Of a DNA stretch of 64,000 nucleotides, positions 33,324-42,795 are shown piece by piece (position 1 is the first letter of the stretch; every line of letters begins with the position of its first letter). The notes beneath the pieces were generated by a model. It searched no databases. It was not told where the DNA came from and worked only from the letters and a program-made list of their open reading frames with translations. The position numbers and the translations under genes were made by a program. This DNA is from Pseudacidobacterium ailaaui (lineage in GTDB: Bacteria; Acidobacteriota; Terriglobia; Terriglobales; Acidobacteriaceae). The DNA lies in contig NZ_JIAL01000001.1 of the NCBI RefSeq assembly GCF_000688455.1, forward strand, positions 1,271,001 through 1,335,000, written 5' to 3'.

Positions 33324-33773
33324 CTACGCGGGTTTCTTCTTTTCCACCAGCAGCAGGTGGTCACAAACCAGCACGGTCTCTCCCTTCTGGTTGATGACCT
33401 CGCAGTGTTCCACCACCATTCCATGATTGGGACGCTTTGCGTCTCCTCGCAGCTCCTGAATACTGACCGTCGCGCGCAATGTATCCCCGATAAACACGGG
33501 CCGGACAAAGCGCAGCCTGTCGTATCCATAGGAAATGGCGCGGGGGTTGATCTCTCCGGCAGTCATCCCTACAGCAATGCTGAAGACCAGCGTGCCGTGC
33601 GCAATACGCTGCTGAAAAGGTTGCGTCCTGCACCATTCGGCATCCATGTGGTGCGGATAGAAGTCCCCAGTCTGCCCGGCGTGCAGGACAATGTCTGTTT
33701 CCGTGATGGTTCGACCGCCGGTCTGACGTACCGCGTGAAGGGTATAGTCCTCAAAATATTTTTCAAAAACCAT
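33324..33773 (-). CDS. MaoC-like hotdog dehydratase
   Basis: 149 residues. Single hotdog fold with the hydratase-2 signature: D and H in [14 protein letters not shown], followed by the [18 protein letters not shown] helix. Hydrates or dehydrates an enoyl-CoA/3-hydroxyacyl-CoA. It is divergent from the binding protein - CoA-transferase operon across an AT-rich 82-bp gap, a layout that points to a shared pathway handling an acyl-CoA. Confidence 0.87.
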   Translation of the reverse strand: MVFEKYFEDYTLHAVRQTGGRTITETDIVLHAGQTGDFYPHHMDAEWCRTQPFQQRIAHGTLVFSIAVGMTAGEINPRAISYGYDRLRFVRPVFIGDTLRATVSIQELRGDAKRPNHGMVVEHCEVINQKGETVLVCDHLLLVEKKKPA

Positions 33774-33855
33774 GGCTCGCCTCTTTCAAGAATCTTATCT
33801 TTATGAAAATTATTTTTGCATATAAAATGATAGGCGTTCGCATTCGTTCATACCC
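33774..33855. promoter_or_regulatory. AT-rich divergent promoter region of the MaoC / CoA-transferase cluster
   Basis: The 82-bp gap contains TATCTTTATG and, in opposite orientation, CATATAAAATGATA, separated by AT-rich DNA, with TATAAAAT as a possible -10 element for the plus strand. The cluster's own IclR regulator (36199) is the likely binder. Inferred. Confidence 0.4.
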
Positions 33856-35013
33856 ATGAGCCAGTCCATCACACTTCGGGGCATCACCTGGAACCACACA
33901 CGCGGGCACCTGCCCATGGTGGCCACCGCACAGCGCTTTCATGAACTACACCCGGAGGTCTCTCTCATCTGGGAGGTGCGTTCTCTGCAGGCATTTGGGG
34001 ACGCTCCCCTGAAAGAACTTGCCCGGCGATATGACCTGCTGGTGGTGGACCATCCCTTCATCGGACAGGCAGCCGAGCAGGGGCTGCTGTTGCCGCTCGA
34101 TGTCTTTCTTCCGGCCGCATTTCTTGCAGACCAGGCGCAGAACTCCGTGGGAGCATCCCATGCCAGCTACCAATATGAGGGGCGGCAATGGGCGCTGGCC
34201 ATCGACGCAGCCGCTCCGGTAAGTGGCTGGCGGCCGGACCTGTTGGAAAAATCTGGTGCTCGACCTCCCGCCAGCTGGGAGGACCTGCTGGAAATGGCCC
34301 GAGCAGGGCTGGTCCTCTTTCCCGCCGTTCCCATTGACAGCCTGATGCACTTCTATATGCTTTGCATCGCTTTAGGGGCAGAGCTGTTCAAGCAGGAGGG
34401 CCGTCTGGTGGAAGAAAATATCGGCGGCGAAGCCTTGCATCGGCTTCGGGAGCTTCTGCAACTCTGTGGGCCGGAATGTCTGCATCGTAATCCGATCACC
34501 GTCTGGGAAACCCTCGCCGCCAGTCATTCCGTTGCCTTTTGCCCCTTTGCCTATGGATATTCCAACTATGCCCGCACGGGTTATGCTGCGCAGGTCCTTG
34601 AATTTGGCGGACTGGTTCAGATGAATGGCGTGCCGCTTCGTTCGGTCCTCGGCGGCGCAGGGCTTGCCGTTTCGGCCCAGAGCACGAACCAGACCGCAGC
34701 GCTCCAATATGCACAGTTTGTGGCCAGCGAACGCTGTCAGCAAACGCTTTACTTTGATTCTGGCGGACAGCCGGGGCACCGCGGTGCATGGCTTGACGCA
34801 GAGACGAACCGTCGTTCCCACGGCTTCTTTTCAAGGACGCTCCCCGTCCTGGACGCTGCCTGTCTTCGGCCCCGTCATGCATGGTATCCATGCTTTCAGG
34901 AAGAGGCCGCAACCGTGGTACACCGATTTCTTGGCTCTGGCGGCAGTGAGATGCAGACCGTGCAGGAGCTGAACCATTTGTACCGGAAAAGCCGTGGAAG
35001 CAGGAGAGCATGA
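33856..35013 (+). CDS. Solute-binding-protein-fold protein without signal peptide
   Basis: 385 residues. The fold reads as an extracellular solute-binding protein family 1 member ([60 protein letters not shown]), as in sugar ABC systems. However, the N-terminus [12 protein letters not shown] has no hydrophobic leader or lipobox, and no permease or ATPase is nearby. It overlaps the CoA-transferase gene by four bases (ATGA). A cytoplasmic binding or scaffolding role for the CoA-transferase substrate is my inference; an unrecognised upstream start is unlikely because the leader region is AT-rich promoter DNA. Confidence 0.75.
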   Translation: MSQSITLRGITWNHTRGHLPMVATAQRFHELHPEVSLIWEVRSLQAFGDAPLKELARRYDLLVVDHPFIGQAAEQGLLLPLDVFLPAAFLADQAQNSVGASHASYQYEGRQWALAIDAAAPVSGWRPDLLEKSGARPPASWEDLLEMARAGLVLFPAVPIDSLMHFYMLCIALGAELFKQEGRLVEENIGGEALHRLRELLQLCGPECLHRNPITVWETLAASHSVAFCPFAYGYSNYARTGYAAQVLEFGGLVQMNGVPLRSVLGGAGLAVSAQSTNQTAALQYAQFVASERCQQTLYFDSGGQPGHRGAWLDAETNRRSHGFFSRTLPVLDAACLRPRHAWYPCFQEEAATVVHRFLGSGGSEMQTVQELNHLYRKSRGSRRA

Positions 35014-36176
35014 GACCTTTAGAAGGACTATTGATCGTCGATTTGAGCCAGTTTTTATCCGGACCTTCCGCCTCGCTGCGCCTCTCAGACCTGGGGGCGC
35101 GGGTCATCAAGATTGAACGGCCGCAGGGAGGCGACCTTTGCCGCCAGCTTTATATTTCCAATCTTGCTTTGGACGGTGACAGCACGCTTTTTCACTCCAT
35201 TAACCGGAACAAGGAAAGCTTCGCCGCTGACCTGAAAAGTGAGGACGATCGAGAAAAACTGCGCTGCCTGCTTCGCCGCGCCGATGTAATGATCCACAAT
35301 TTCCGTCCGGGTGTGATGGAAAGGCTGGGCTTTGATTATGAGGCGGTCCGCGCTCTGAATCCGCGCATCGTATACGCGGAAATTACTGGCTACGGCAAGG
35401 CCGGTCCCTGGCGCAACAAGCCGGGGCAGGACCTGCTGGTACAGGCGCTTTCCGGCCTGACTTGGCTAAGCGGAAATGCGGACCATCCGCCAGTGCCGTT
35501 TGGCATCGCCATTGCGGACCTATATGCGGGGGCGCATCTTGCCGAAGGCATCCTGGCCTGTCTGGTACGCCGCGGCATTACTGGTAAGGGAGGCCGGGTC
35601 GAGGTCAGTCTGCTTGAATCGATTCTTGACTTCCAATTTGAGGTCCTGACTACGTTTCTGAATGACGGCGGCAAACTGCCGCAGCGCAGCGCCATCAACA
35701 ACGGCCATGCCTATCTGGGTGCGCCTTACGGCATTTACCAAACCGCAAGTGGCTATCTGGCCCTGGCCATGAACTCTGTTCCACGCCTGGGAGAACTGTT
35801 GGAATGCCCGGCCCTGCTTCAGTATTCCGACCCTCAGTCCCACTTTGAGAAACGGGACGAAATCAAACAGGTCCTCGCCGACCATCTGAAAAGTCGTTCC
35901 ACAGAGTACTGGCTCTCCAAGCTGGAACCGGCAGATATCTGGTGCGCCGACGTACTCGGCTGGCCGCAGCTTGTGCAGCATGAGGCCTTTCAGGTCCTGG
36001 ACATGGTGCAGGAGGTGTCTCGGGACGGCGGAGTGACCCTGAAGACGACCCGCTGCCCCATCCGAATTGATGGTGAAATCCTCAAAAGCAGTCGAGGCGC
36101 ACCCCGTCTGGGCGAACAGACCGAGGAAATCACAAAAGAACTTATACTTGCACACGAGAAAAGCCGCGACCGCTAA
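35010..36176 (+). CDS. CaiB/BaiF family (class III) CoA-transferase
   Basis: 388 residues. Starts with the family opening [20 protein letters not shown] and [14 protein letters not shown], followed by [17 protein letters not shown] and [19 protein letters not shown]. The catalytic aspartate is expected in [16 protein letters not shown]. It moves CoA between carboxylic acids. Translationally coupled to the preceding binding protein, followed after 22 bp by an IclR regulator; the MaoC gene opposite could act on the same acyl-CoA. Substrate unknown. Confidence 0.9.
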   Translation: MRPLEGLLIVDLSQFLSGPSASLRLSDLGARVIKIERPQGGDLCRQLYISNLALDGDSTLFHSINRNKESFAADLKSEDDREKLRCLLRRADVMIHNFRPGVMERLGFDYEAVRALNPRIVYAEITGYGKAGPWRNKPGQDLLVQALSGLTWLSGNADHPPVPFGIAIADLYAGAHLAEGILACLVRRGITGKGGRVEVSLLESILDFQFEVLTTFLNDGGKLPQRSAINNGHAYLGAPYGIYQTASGYLALAMNSVPRLGELLECPALLQYSDPQSHFEKRDEIKQVLADHLKSRSTEYWLSKLEPADIWCADVLGWPQLVQHEAFQVLDMVQEVSRDGGVTLKTTRCPIRIDGEILKSSRGAPRLGEQTEEITKELILAHEKSRDR

Positions 36177-36198
36177 TTCATGAACGGAATGGCCCACG

Positions 36199-36981
36199 AT
36201 GCGAAGAAAGATACAAACCAGTTACTCTGTTCCCGCTCTTGACAAAGGACTCGACATTCTGGAGGCGCTGGCCGCCGCGCAGACTCCACAATCACTTACG
36301 GAGATTGCCAAGACCCTGAAGCGCAGCCCGAGTGAGCTCTTCAGGATGCTGAACACGCTGGAGAAACGCGCCTATATCAGCCGCGACGTGGTTTCTGACC
36401 GCTACCGGCTCACGCTGAAACTTTATGAGCTGGCGCACACGCACTCTCCTGTGGACCAATTGCTCCGCGCCGCCACGCAACCCATGCGCGAGCTGGCGGA
36501 AAGCATCCGTGAATCCTGCCATCTGAGTGTGTTGAGCCGGCATATGCTCGTAGTCATCGCGCAGGAGGAAAGCCCTGAGCCGGTGCGGCTGTCCGTGGAG
36601 GTTGGCTATCGCGTGCAACCTTTGAATACAGCTTCAGGGCGGGTGCTGGTCGCCTTTCTGGAGCCGCAGGAACAGCAGTATTTCCTTGCCGGCGACGCCA
36701 CGTATGCCGAAATGACCTCCTCAGAAAAGAAGGCCCTGCAGCGAGAGCTGGAACAGATCCGTGCCAACGGCCATCTGATGACCCTCAGCACACGCCGCAC
36801 GGGCTATGACATCGCCTGCATTGTGGGGAATGCCCAGATTGGAGTCACAGCTGCCCTCGCTGTACCAGTGATTCCCGGCGGCACCAATGCCGGCAGAGAA
36901 AAACAGCTGGTCGCAGCCGTAAAAAAATGCGCACAACAGATTACTGCCTCCCTTGGGATCACTCAGTTTCCTGAAGGCTGA
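36199..36981 (+). CDS. IclR family transcriptional regulator
   Basis: 260 residues. N-terminal winged HTH (ALDKGLDILEALAAA, SLTEIAKTLKRSPSELFRML) and a C-terminal GAF-like effector domain (RVQPLNTASGRVLVAFL, RTGYDIACIVGN, GVTAALAVPVIP). Likely controls the MaoC // binding protein - CoA-transferase cluster and perhaps the GH42 gene that starts nine bases downstream. Confidence 0.9.
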   Translation: MRRKIQTSYSVPALDKGLDILEALAAAQTPQSLTEIAKTLKRSPSELFRMLNTLEKRAYISRDVVSDRYRLTLKLYELAHTHSPVDQLLRAATQPMRELAESIRESCHLSVLSRHMLVVIAQEESPEPVRLSVEVGYRVQPLNTASGRVLVAFLEPQEQQYFLAGDATYAEMTSSEKKALQRELEQIRANGHLMTLSTRRTGYDIACIVGNAQIGVTAALAVPVIPGGTNAGREKQLVAAVKKCAQQITASLGITQFPEG

Positions 36982-36990
36982 CGGCCCGCG

Positions 36991-39063
36991 ATGAAAAAAC
37001 TGCTTTTCTGCCTTGGTCTTTGGCTGGCATATTCGCCCTTCGCGATACCGCAACAGACGGCGCCCGAAGGCCCTGCCGCCGACACGTCCTCTTTGCTGAC
37101 AGGTGTGGCATGGTATCCGGAGCAGTGGCCCGAATCGCGATGGGAGACGGACTTGAGCCTGATGGAGGCCGCGCACATTCATCTGGTGCGCATCGGTGAG
37201 TTCGCCTGGAGCCGCATCGAACCACAGGAAGGCAGCTATGATCTGGACTGGATGGACCGGGCCATTGCGCTGGCAGCAAAGCACCATATTGTCACGGTGA
37301 TCGGCACGCCAACCGATGCCCCTCCGGCCTGGATGACCCAGAGATATCCGGACATCCTGCGCGTAAACCTTAATGGCCAGCGCGATGAGCATGGCAACCG
37401 GCGCCAGTTTTCCTATACCAGTCCGCGCTATCTGGCCTTTTGCCGTAAAGTGGTCGAGCAACTGGGCCGGAGGTTTGGTCACAACCCGAATGTCATCGGC
37501 TGGCAGATTGGAAACGAATTTTCCTTCGACTCCTACGACAGCTACACAAAAAAACTCTTTCAGCAATGGCTGCGGGACAAGTACAAGACCCTCAGCGCAC
37601 TGAACCAGCACTGGACCACCGCCTACTGGAGCCAGACCTATACTGCCTGGGAGCAGATTCCGCTGGAAGACACCCGGGGAAATCCTGGGCTGCTGCTGGA
37701 CCACCGCCGGTTTGTAAGCGATGTGTGGCTCCATTTTGAGAACAACCAGATTGATGTGCTGCGTGCACAGATTACCCCTTGGCAATTCATTACGACCAAT
37801 ATTGGCGGCCTGGCCTGGAGCGACCGCTGGGACCACTACACCATCGCCCATCCGCTGGACCTGGCCTCCTGGGATGACTACGTGGGACAGGGCCAGGTGG
37901 ACCCCTACAAGGACGGCGCCATGCACGACCTGATACGCGGGCTGAAGCAGAAGAACTTCTGGGTGATGGAAGCGCAGCCCGGCTTTGTAAACTGGGCGCC
38001 GATCAACAATGCTCTGGACCGCGGCGAAGTCCGCCGCATGGCGTGGGCCGCTGTAGGGCATGGCGCAGACGCCATCTGTTACTGGCAATGGCGCAGCGCC
38101 CTGAACGGGCAGGAACAATATCATGGAGCGCTGCTTGGCGCTGATGGAACGCCCAATCCTCTCTATACGGAAATCCAGCAGATTGGCGAAGAATTTCACC
38201 GCCTGGGACCGGAACTCTACGGGACCACTCCCCAGTCAGAGGTTGCCATTCTGCATGACTATGACAGCCGCTGGGCAATCGATTTTGAGCCCCATACGGC
38301 ACGTTATGACCAGTTGCAGGTCCTGCTTGATTTCTACCGCCCTCTTCGCGACCAGGCCCAATCGGTGGACATAGTCCCTCCGGATGCGGACCTGGACCGC
38401 TATAAGCTGGTCGTGGCCCCCAGTCTGAATGTCATTCCGGACAAGTTAGGACAGCACTTACTCCGTTATGTTCAGCATGGAGGCCGTCTGGTGCTGGGGC
38501 CTCGCTCCGGCATGAAGGACGCATTCAATGCCCTCGATGTCCATCGTCAGCCTGGCCCTCTGGTCGCTCCGCTGGGCGGGCGCGTCGAGCAATATTACGC
38601 GCTGGAGGGTCCGGTTCCTGTGTCCGGAACATGGGGCACGGCCACTGCGGACATCTGGGCCGAGGCGCTCAGCACGCGTGATCCACAAACCCGCGTCCTG
38701 ATGCGTTATGGCAAGAGCAATGGTTGGCTCGATGGCCAGCCTGCAGCCATCACCCGCCAGCTCGGCCAGGGCAGCATCACCTATCTTGGGACCCTGCTCG
38801 ATGCCTCTGCAATGAATGCAGCCGTCCGCTGGATGCTGCACGGCAGCGGCGTACACCCAGTGTTCGGGCCGCTGCCCCACGGTGTAGAAGTGTGCCGCAG
38901 GACCCGACCGGGACATACCATCTTCATCCTCATCAACGAAAACCAGACACCTGTCACTGTTCCGCTTCCACATCCAATGAAAGACCTGCTCCACGCAGGT
39001 CCCTCATCGGCAAGAGTGGTTTTGCCTGTTCATGGAGTCGCCGTACTGGAAAGTAATCCCTAG
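36991..39063 (+). CDS. GH42 beta-galactosidase, exported
   Basis: 690 residues with a signal peptide (about 1-20, ending FAIPQQ). The TIM barrel begins LLTGVAWYPEQWPESRWETD. Acid/base E176 is in GWQIGNEF and nucleophile E327 in VMEAQPGFVNW. A trimerisation/Rossmann-like middle domain (VAILHDYDSRWAIDF) and a C-terminal beta domain follow, as usual in the family. Unlike most GH42 enzymes it carries an export signal, so it should act in the periplasm or outside on galacto-oligosaccharides or arabinogalactan. Only nine bases follow the IclR stop, so it may be part of that operon. It shares its last four bases (CTAG) with the convergent receptor gene. Confidence 0.9.
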   Translation: MKKLLFCLGLWLAYSPFAIPQQTAPEGPAADTSSLLTGVAWYPEQWPESRWETDLSLMEAAHIHLVRIGEFAWSRIEPQEGSYDLDWMDRAIALAAKHHIVTVIGTPTDAPPAWMTQRYPDILRVNLNGQRDEHGNRRQFSYTSPRYLAFCRKVVEQLGRRFGHNPNVIGWQIGNEFSFDSYDSYTKKLFQQWLRDKYKTLSALNQHWTTAYWSQTYTAWEQIPLEDTRGNPGLLLDHRRFVSDVWLHFENNQIDVLRAQITPWQFITTNIGGLAWSDRWDHYTIAHPLDLASWDDYVGQGQVDPYKDGAMHDLIRGLKQKNFWVMEAQPGFVNWAPINNALDRGEVRRMAWAAVGHGADAICYWQWRSALNGQEQYHGALLGADGTPNPLYTEIQQIGEEFHRLGPELYGTTPQSEVAILHDYDSRWAIDFEPHTARYDQLQVLLDFYRPLRDQAQSVDIVPPDADLDRYKLVVAPSLNVIPDKLGQHLLRYVQHGGRLVLGPRSGMKDAFNALDVHRQPGPLVAPLGGRVEQYYALEGPVPVSGTWGTATADIWAEALSTRDPQTRVLMRYGKSNGWLDGQPAAITRQLGQGSITYLGTLLDASAMNAAVRWMLHGSGVHPVFGPLPHGVEVCRRTRPGHTIFILINENQTPVTVPLPHPMKDLLHAGPSSARVVLPVHGVAVLESNP

Positions 39064-42000
39064 AAGGTGAACCTTCCGGAAAATTCCATGATGCGCTGGT
39101 CGCCGGCGCCATTCACCGTCCCGAAAGAACCGCCGTTGGTCCCGCTCCATACCGTGGTCACCACTGTGTTGGGATGGTTGAAGACGTTAAACGCCTCGGC
39201 ACGGAGCTTAAAATTGACCCGCTCCGTAAGGGGAAAGGTCTTGTCCGCCGCGACGTTGAAGGTAATGTCCTTCGGCCCGCGGATGGTTCCTGGTGAGGAG
39301 TCTCCAAACAGGCCATACGCCGGTGGCTGGAAAGCAGCAGGACTCACATAAGGCTTTGGATCAAATGGCTTGCCGCTGCCCGGATGTGTAATCTTTCCCA
39401 CCAGGTTTGGCCGTGTTGCCAGACCCGTTCCCGCGGTGCCCAGGCTTGGGGTAATGGCAAACCCGCTTTCCAGCACAGCCAAACCCGAGGTCCCCCATCC
39501 GGAAAGAAGCTCCCGCGCAAACAGATTGCCGGAGTGACGGAAGAATGGCATCTGGTAGACCCAGGCCGAAGTAAAGACATGCGTGCGGTCAAAGTCCGGC
39601 AGACCGTAATCTGCGGCAAGGTTCCGCGGATTCTGCGGACTGGCCGCTTCGTCATAGCCTACCCCCGCGCCGTTCGCGCCCGGATTGCCGGGAATGACAT
39701 TTGTCAGCGATTTGCTCCAGGTATATGCCAGATTCAGTTGCAGGTCGGTCAGGCGGTAGACCAGGCCCGTTTGCAGCGAGTTATAGTTTCCTGAACCTCC
39801 GCTGAATGAGCCGGACATGCTGGAATAGCCCGCGTAAGGACGGTAATACAGACTGGAAACCACACCGGTGTTCAGGCATGGATCAAACGAGTAATGCGTC
39901 ACCGGCGGCCCGGCGTAAGTACCATACGCTCCGTTGGCAGGATTGGAAGCGCTGGCCGCGCAGCTTGGCGTGGTGGATGTGGACCCATTGACCGGGAAGT
40001 TGTAATCATACCCGCCCAGAGTGATGTGCCGGGTCACGCTTCCCGCATAAGCCACGCTGGCCACAGCATGAGGGGCCACTTCTCTTTCCACCGTAAGACT
40101 ATAAGTGGAGGTCGCGACTGCGCGGGTCTGTAAACCAATCACGGAAAGTGAAGGAATCGGCGGTGCTCCAACCACCCCAATGGTTGGCTTGCTCAGCAGA
40201 CTGTTATTGATGGTTGTGCTTTGCACATAAGGAGGGTTTGAGATGAGGTTGGCAATCTGTTCGTAAGCAACAGGGGTATAACCCAGACCATAACCGCCAA
40301 AGACAGAAGTTTTACCGTCATCGGTCAACTGATAGGCAAAACCGATGCGCGGACCCCAGTAGTTCTTGCTGCTGATAAAACCATACGGGGTCCCGCTCTG
40401 CCCGGAGAAAACCAGACCATTGGTGGGGTTGGCCACCGCGCCAGAGGCCGTCAGAGGCTGGTTGTTGGCATTCAGCGTTTCGTGGCCAGTGGTGCTGATG
40501 ACCGGCGCCTCGGCCGGATTGAACGTCGCCGGGTTGAAATTTGTTACCTGAGCGCCGCTCATCGTCGTGGGCGCCAGGAAGGTCCACCGCAAACCCAGAT
40601 TCAGGGTCAGGCGGGGCAATGCCTTCCAGTCGTCCTGAAAATAGGCCTCGGCCCAGCGGTTATGAAAGACGCCGCTGCGCTGCACGCTCGACTGCGTATA
40701 GCTGGTGTTCAGTCCCAGCAAATAATCTGCCGCGGGGTCGCCAGTGTGGATCCCCGTAAAACTGAAGTTCCCCATCGGGAAAGCATTGGCATTGGCCCGC
40801 CGAATGCCGAAAATGTAGAGCGCTCCGAATTGAAGCACATGATTGTTCTTCACCCAGCTCATGTCATCAGAGGCGATGCCCTCGCCCGTATGGTTGTAGT
40901 TGGGCTGCGCACCCACACCCAGCCACGCCCAGATGCCGGAAAGCGAAATGTCCGGAATCCGTCCCAAGGGGTCGGCGCCTGAAAACCGCTGCGCAATGCT
41001 GGCTCCGGCAGGCAGTGTGTAATCGGAGACCCCGAGCAGCCATTTGCTGTAGGTCTCGGCAATCTGCGCCGTATTGATGACGTTGGCAGAGACGTTGGTC
41101 TGCACCCGCAGCATGGCATTGAGACCACGACTGTAAACCTTTGATGTGGGTATGGGCGCAGGATCGTTATAGTTGCGCGGACGCAGGTCCAGCACCTCTT
41201 CCGACATCCAACGCCCGGTTACGATGTTCCTTTTCCCAATCCCCTGGTCGATTCTGTATGTTTGATCATTCTGCGTGTCGCTGTCCGTTCCGGTGTTGGT
41301 GTAGTTCACCGCAGCAAGATTGGCAGGGTTGGTTGCGTTTGGCAACGGCCAGTAGGCCTTCATCAGAGCCACCGCCGTCGGGTCCATGCAGGAGGCGGCA
41401 ATCTGGTCCGGCCTGCCATCCGGTCCGTTGGTGATGCAGGTTGCCGGATTCAGCCCCTGGCTGGTCAGAAGGGCCTGACTGTTGGCATCAAGAACCAGCC
41501 CTTTCGCCGGCATCGTCGGACTCTGGCTGAAGTCTCCGTTGCGCATCGCCTGATAGAACATCGAGCGCGTGTGCGTACCATCGTAATGATGATTGACCCT
41601 CCACTCGCCCGCAGCAAAGAAATAGCTGTTCTTTGAGCGGTCGCTGTTATACACACCCGGAATCATGAGAGGACCTCCGAGTGCATAGCCGAAAATGTTG
41701 TAATGCAACGGCGTGTTTCCTGTGGTGGAGATAAACGGACGCGCCGTCGCAAACTGATTGTTGCGCAGATATTCGTATCCAGTCCCGTGAAAGGTATTGC
41801 CGCCGCTCTTGGTCTCTACCAGGATCTGTCCCGAGCCCGCCATGCCATAGCGTGCGCTGTAACTGCTCTTTAAAATACGGAATTCAGCAATGGCGTCCAG
41901 CTCCGGCACCACATTCACATTGAGCAGTCCGCTGGGGTCTGCATCGTAAACACCATCAATGGTGTAAGCAGACTTCTCCACCGATGATCCCCCCACAATC

Positions 42001-42596
42001 ACCGCCGTCTGGCCCAGATATCCGCCGAACCCGTATTGCGGCAGACTGCCGCCGCCTGTAACAGCACTCACGCCGGGGACAATCTGCGCCAGGGTCTGGA
42101 AGTTCCGGCCATTGAGCATCAGGTTTGAGACCTCCTTGGCGCTGATGGTTCCTCCGCTCTCTGACGATTCCGTCTGCACCTGCACGGTATTGGCCTCTAC
42201 CGTAATCTGCGTATTCACATCCCCTACCGCGAGCGACACGTCGACTCCCCGACGCTGGCCCGGGTCCAGATGAATGTTCTGGACCACACCCTGTTTGAAG
42301 CCTGGCCTGGAAACTGTCACCGTGTAATCTCCCCCGGGCAGAGCATCGGCCACATACACGCCCCTGTCTGAGGTCGTCAGCGTGCGGGTGAGCCTGGTGG
42401 CTTGATTGACCACCTGAACAGAGGCGCCGGGAACCATGGCTCCAGAAGAGTCTGTGACTGTGCCCTGGATCGCACCCAGGCTGGTGACCTGTGCTACCGC
42501 CGCTGTACAGATCACCAGCACAGGCAGCAAAGAGAGGTAATGAAGTTTGCGGCCGGCCTGATACTTCAAGATTTTATTCATAAAATAATTTTTCAT
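39060..42596 (-). CDS. TonB-dependent receptor, Oar/CarboxypepD_reg type
   Basis: 1178 residues. Leader with hydrophobic core LLPVLVICTAAVAQ, then a CarboxypepD_reg-like domain (GAIQGTVTDSSGAMVPGASV). The plug contains AIAEFRILKSSYSARYGMAG, followed by the ETKSGGNTFHGTGYEYLRNN motif at the barrel entry. The long barrel ends IMEFSGRFTF with terminal Phe. It is divergent from the GH29-GH127 operon and convergent with GH42, so its cargo is probably a plant oligosaccharide with fucose, galactose or arabinofuranose. Substrate inferred from context only. Confidence 0.9.
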   Translation of the reverse strand: MKNYFMNKILKYQAGRKLHYLSLLPVLVICTAAVAQVTSLGAIQGTVTDSSGAMVPGASVQVVNQATRLTRTLTTSDRGVYVADALPGGDYTVTVSRPGFKQGVVQNIHLDPGQRRGVDVSLAVGDVNTQITVEANTVQVQTESSESGGTISAKEVSNLMLNGRNFQTLAQIVPGVSAVTGGGSLPQYGFGGYLGQTAVIVGGSSVEKSAYTIDGVYDADPSGLLNVNVVPELDAIAEFRILKSSYSARYGMAGSGQILVETKSGGNTFHGTGYEYLRNNQFATARPFISTTGNTPLHYNIFGYALGGPLMIPGVYNSDRSKNSYFFAAGEWRVNHHYDGTHTRSMFYQAMRNGDFSQSPTMPAKGLVLDANSQALLTSQGLNPATCITNGPDGRPDQIAASCMDPTAVALMKAYWPLPNATNPANLAAVNYTNTGTDSDTQNDQTYRIDQGIGKRNIVTGRWMSEEVLDLRPRNYNDPAPIPTSKVYSRGLNAMLRVQTNVSANVINTAQIAETYSKWLLGVSDYTLPAGASIAQRFSGADPLGRIPDISLSGIWAWLGVGAQPNYNHTGEGIASDDMSWVKNNHVLQFGALYIFGIRRANANAFPMGNFSFTGIHTGDPAADYLLGLNTSYTQSSVQRSGVFHNRWAEAYFQDDWKALPRLTLNLGLRWTFLAPTTMSGAQVTNFNPATFNPAEAPVISTTGHETLNANNQPLTASGAVANPTNGLVFSGQSGTPYGFISSKNYWGPRIGFAYQLTDDGKTSVFGGYGLGYTPVAYEQIANLISNPPYVQSTTINNSLLSKPTIGVVGAPPIPSLSVIGLQTRAVATSTYSLTVEREVAPHAVASVAYAGSVTRHITLGGYDYNFPVNGSTSTTPSCAASASNPANGAYGTYAGPPVTHYSFDPCLNTGVVSSLYYRPYAGYSSMSGSFSGGSGNYNSLQTGLVYRLTDLQLNLAYTWSKSLTNVIPGNPGANGAGVGYDEAASPQNPRNLAADYGLPDFDRTHVFTSAWVYQMPFFRHSGNLFARELLSGWGTSGLAVLESGFAITPSLGTAGTGLATRPNLVGKITHPGSGKPFDPKPYVSPAAFQPPAYGLFGDSSPGTIRGPKDITFNVAADKTFPLTERVNFKLRAEAFNVFNHPNTVVTTVWSGTNGGSFGTVNGAGDQRIMEFSGRFTF

Positions 42597-42661
42597 ATTG
42601 TCCCCGCATCAATTCCCTTCCTTATTTGCCCTGTCCCACTCTATCTTTCACAAAGATGGCC

Positions 42662-42677
42662 GTCACTTCTCAGTGAC
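42662..42677. promoter_or_regulatory. Inverted repeat GTCACT-N4-AGTGAC in divergent promoter
   Basis: Perfect 6-4-6 palindrome 66 bp upstream of the receptor start, typical size of a dimeric repressor or activator site. Confidence 0.45.
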
Positions 42678-42721
42678 AGAGCTGAGCAATTCTGAAAAGA
42701 AATCTGGCATTCTGAGGAATT

Positions 42722-42749
42722 TTGGAGCACGATGAATTTCGTTCTCCAA
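42722..42749. promoter_or_regulatory. 28-bp interrupted palindrome upstream of GH29
   Basis: TTGGAG-N-ACGA-N6-TCGT-N-CTCCAA: ten base pairs of symmetry spread over 28 bp, 46 bp before the GH29 start. A candidate operator for the GH29-GH127 operon, possibly also for the divergent receptor. Confidence 0.5.
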
Positions 42750-42795
42750 CCCGGCAAAAACTGTAGTACGTTGAAAATTGGGATGTCAATAGAAA

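Noticed and set aside
33856-35013. Full ABC sugar importer
   Set aside because: No permease or ATPase gene is nearby and the binding protein lacks a signal peptide.
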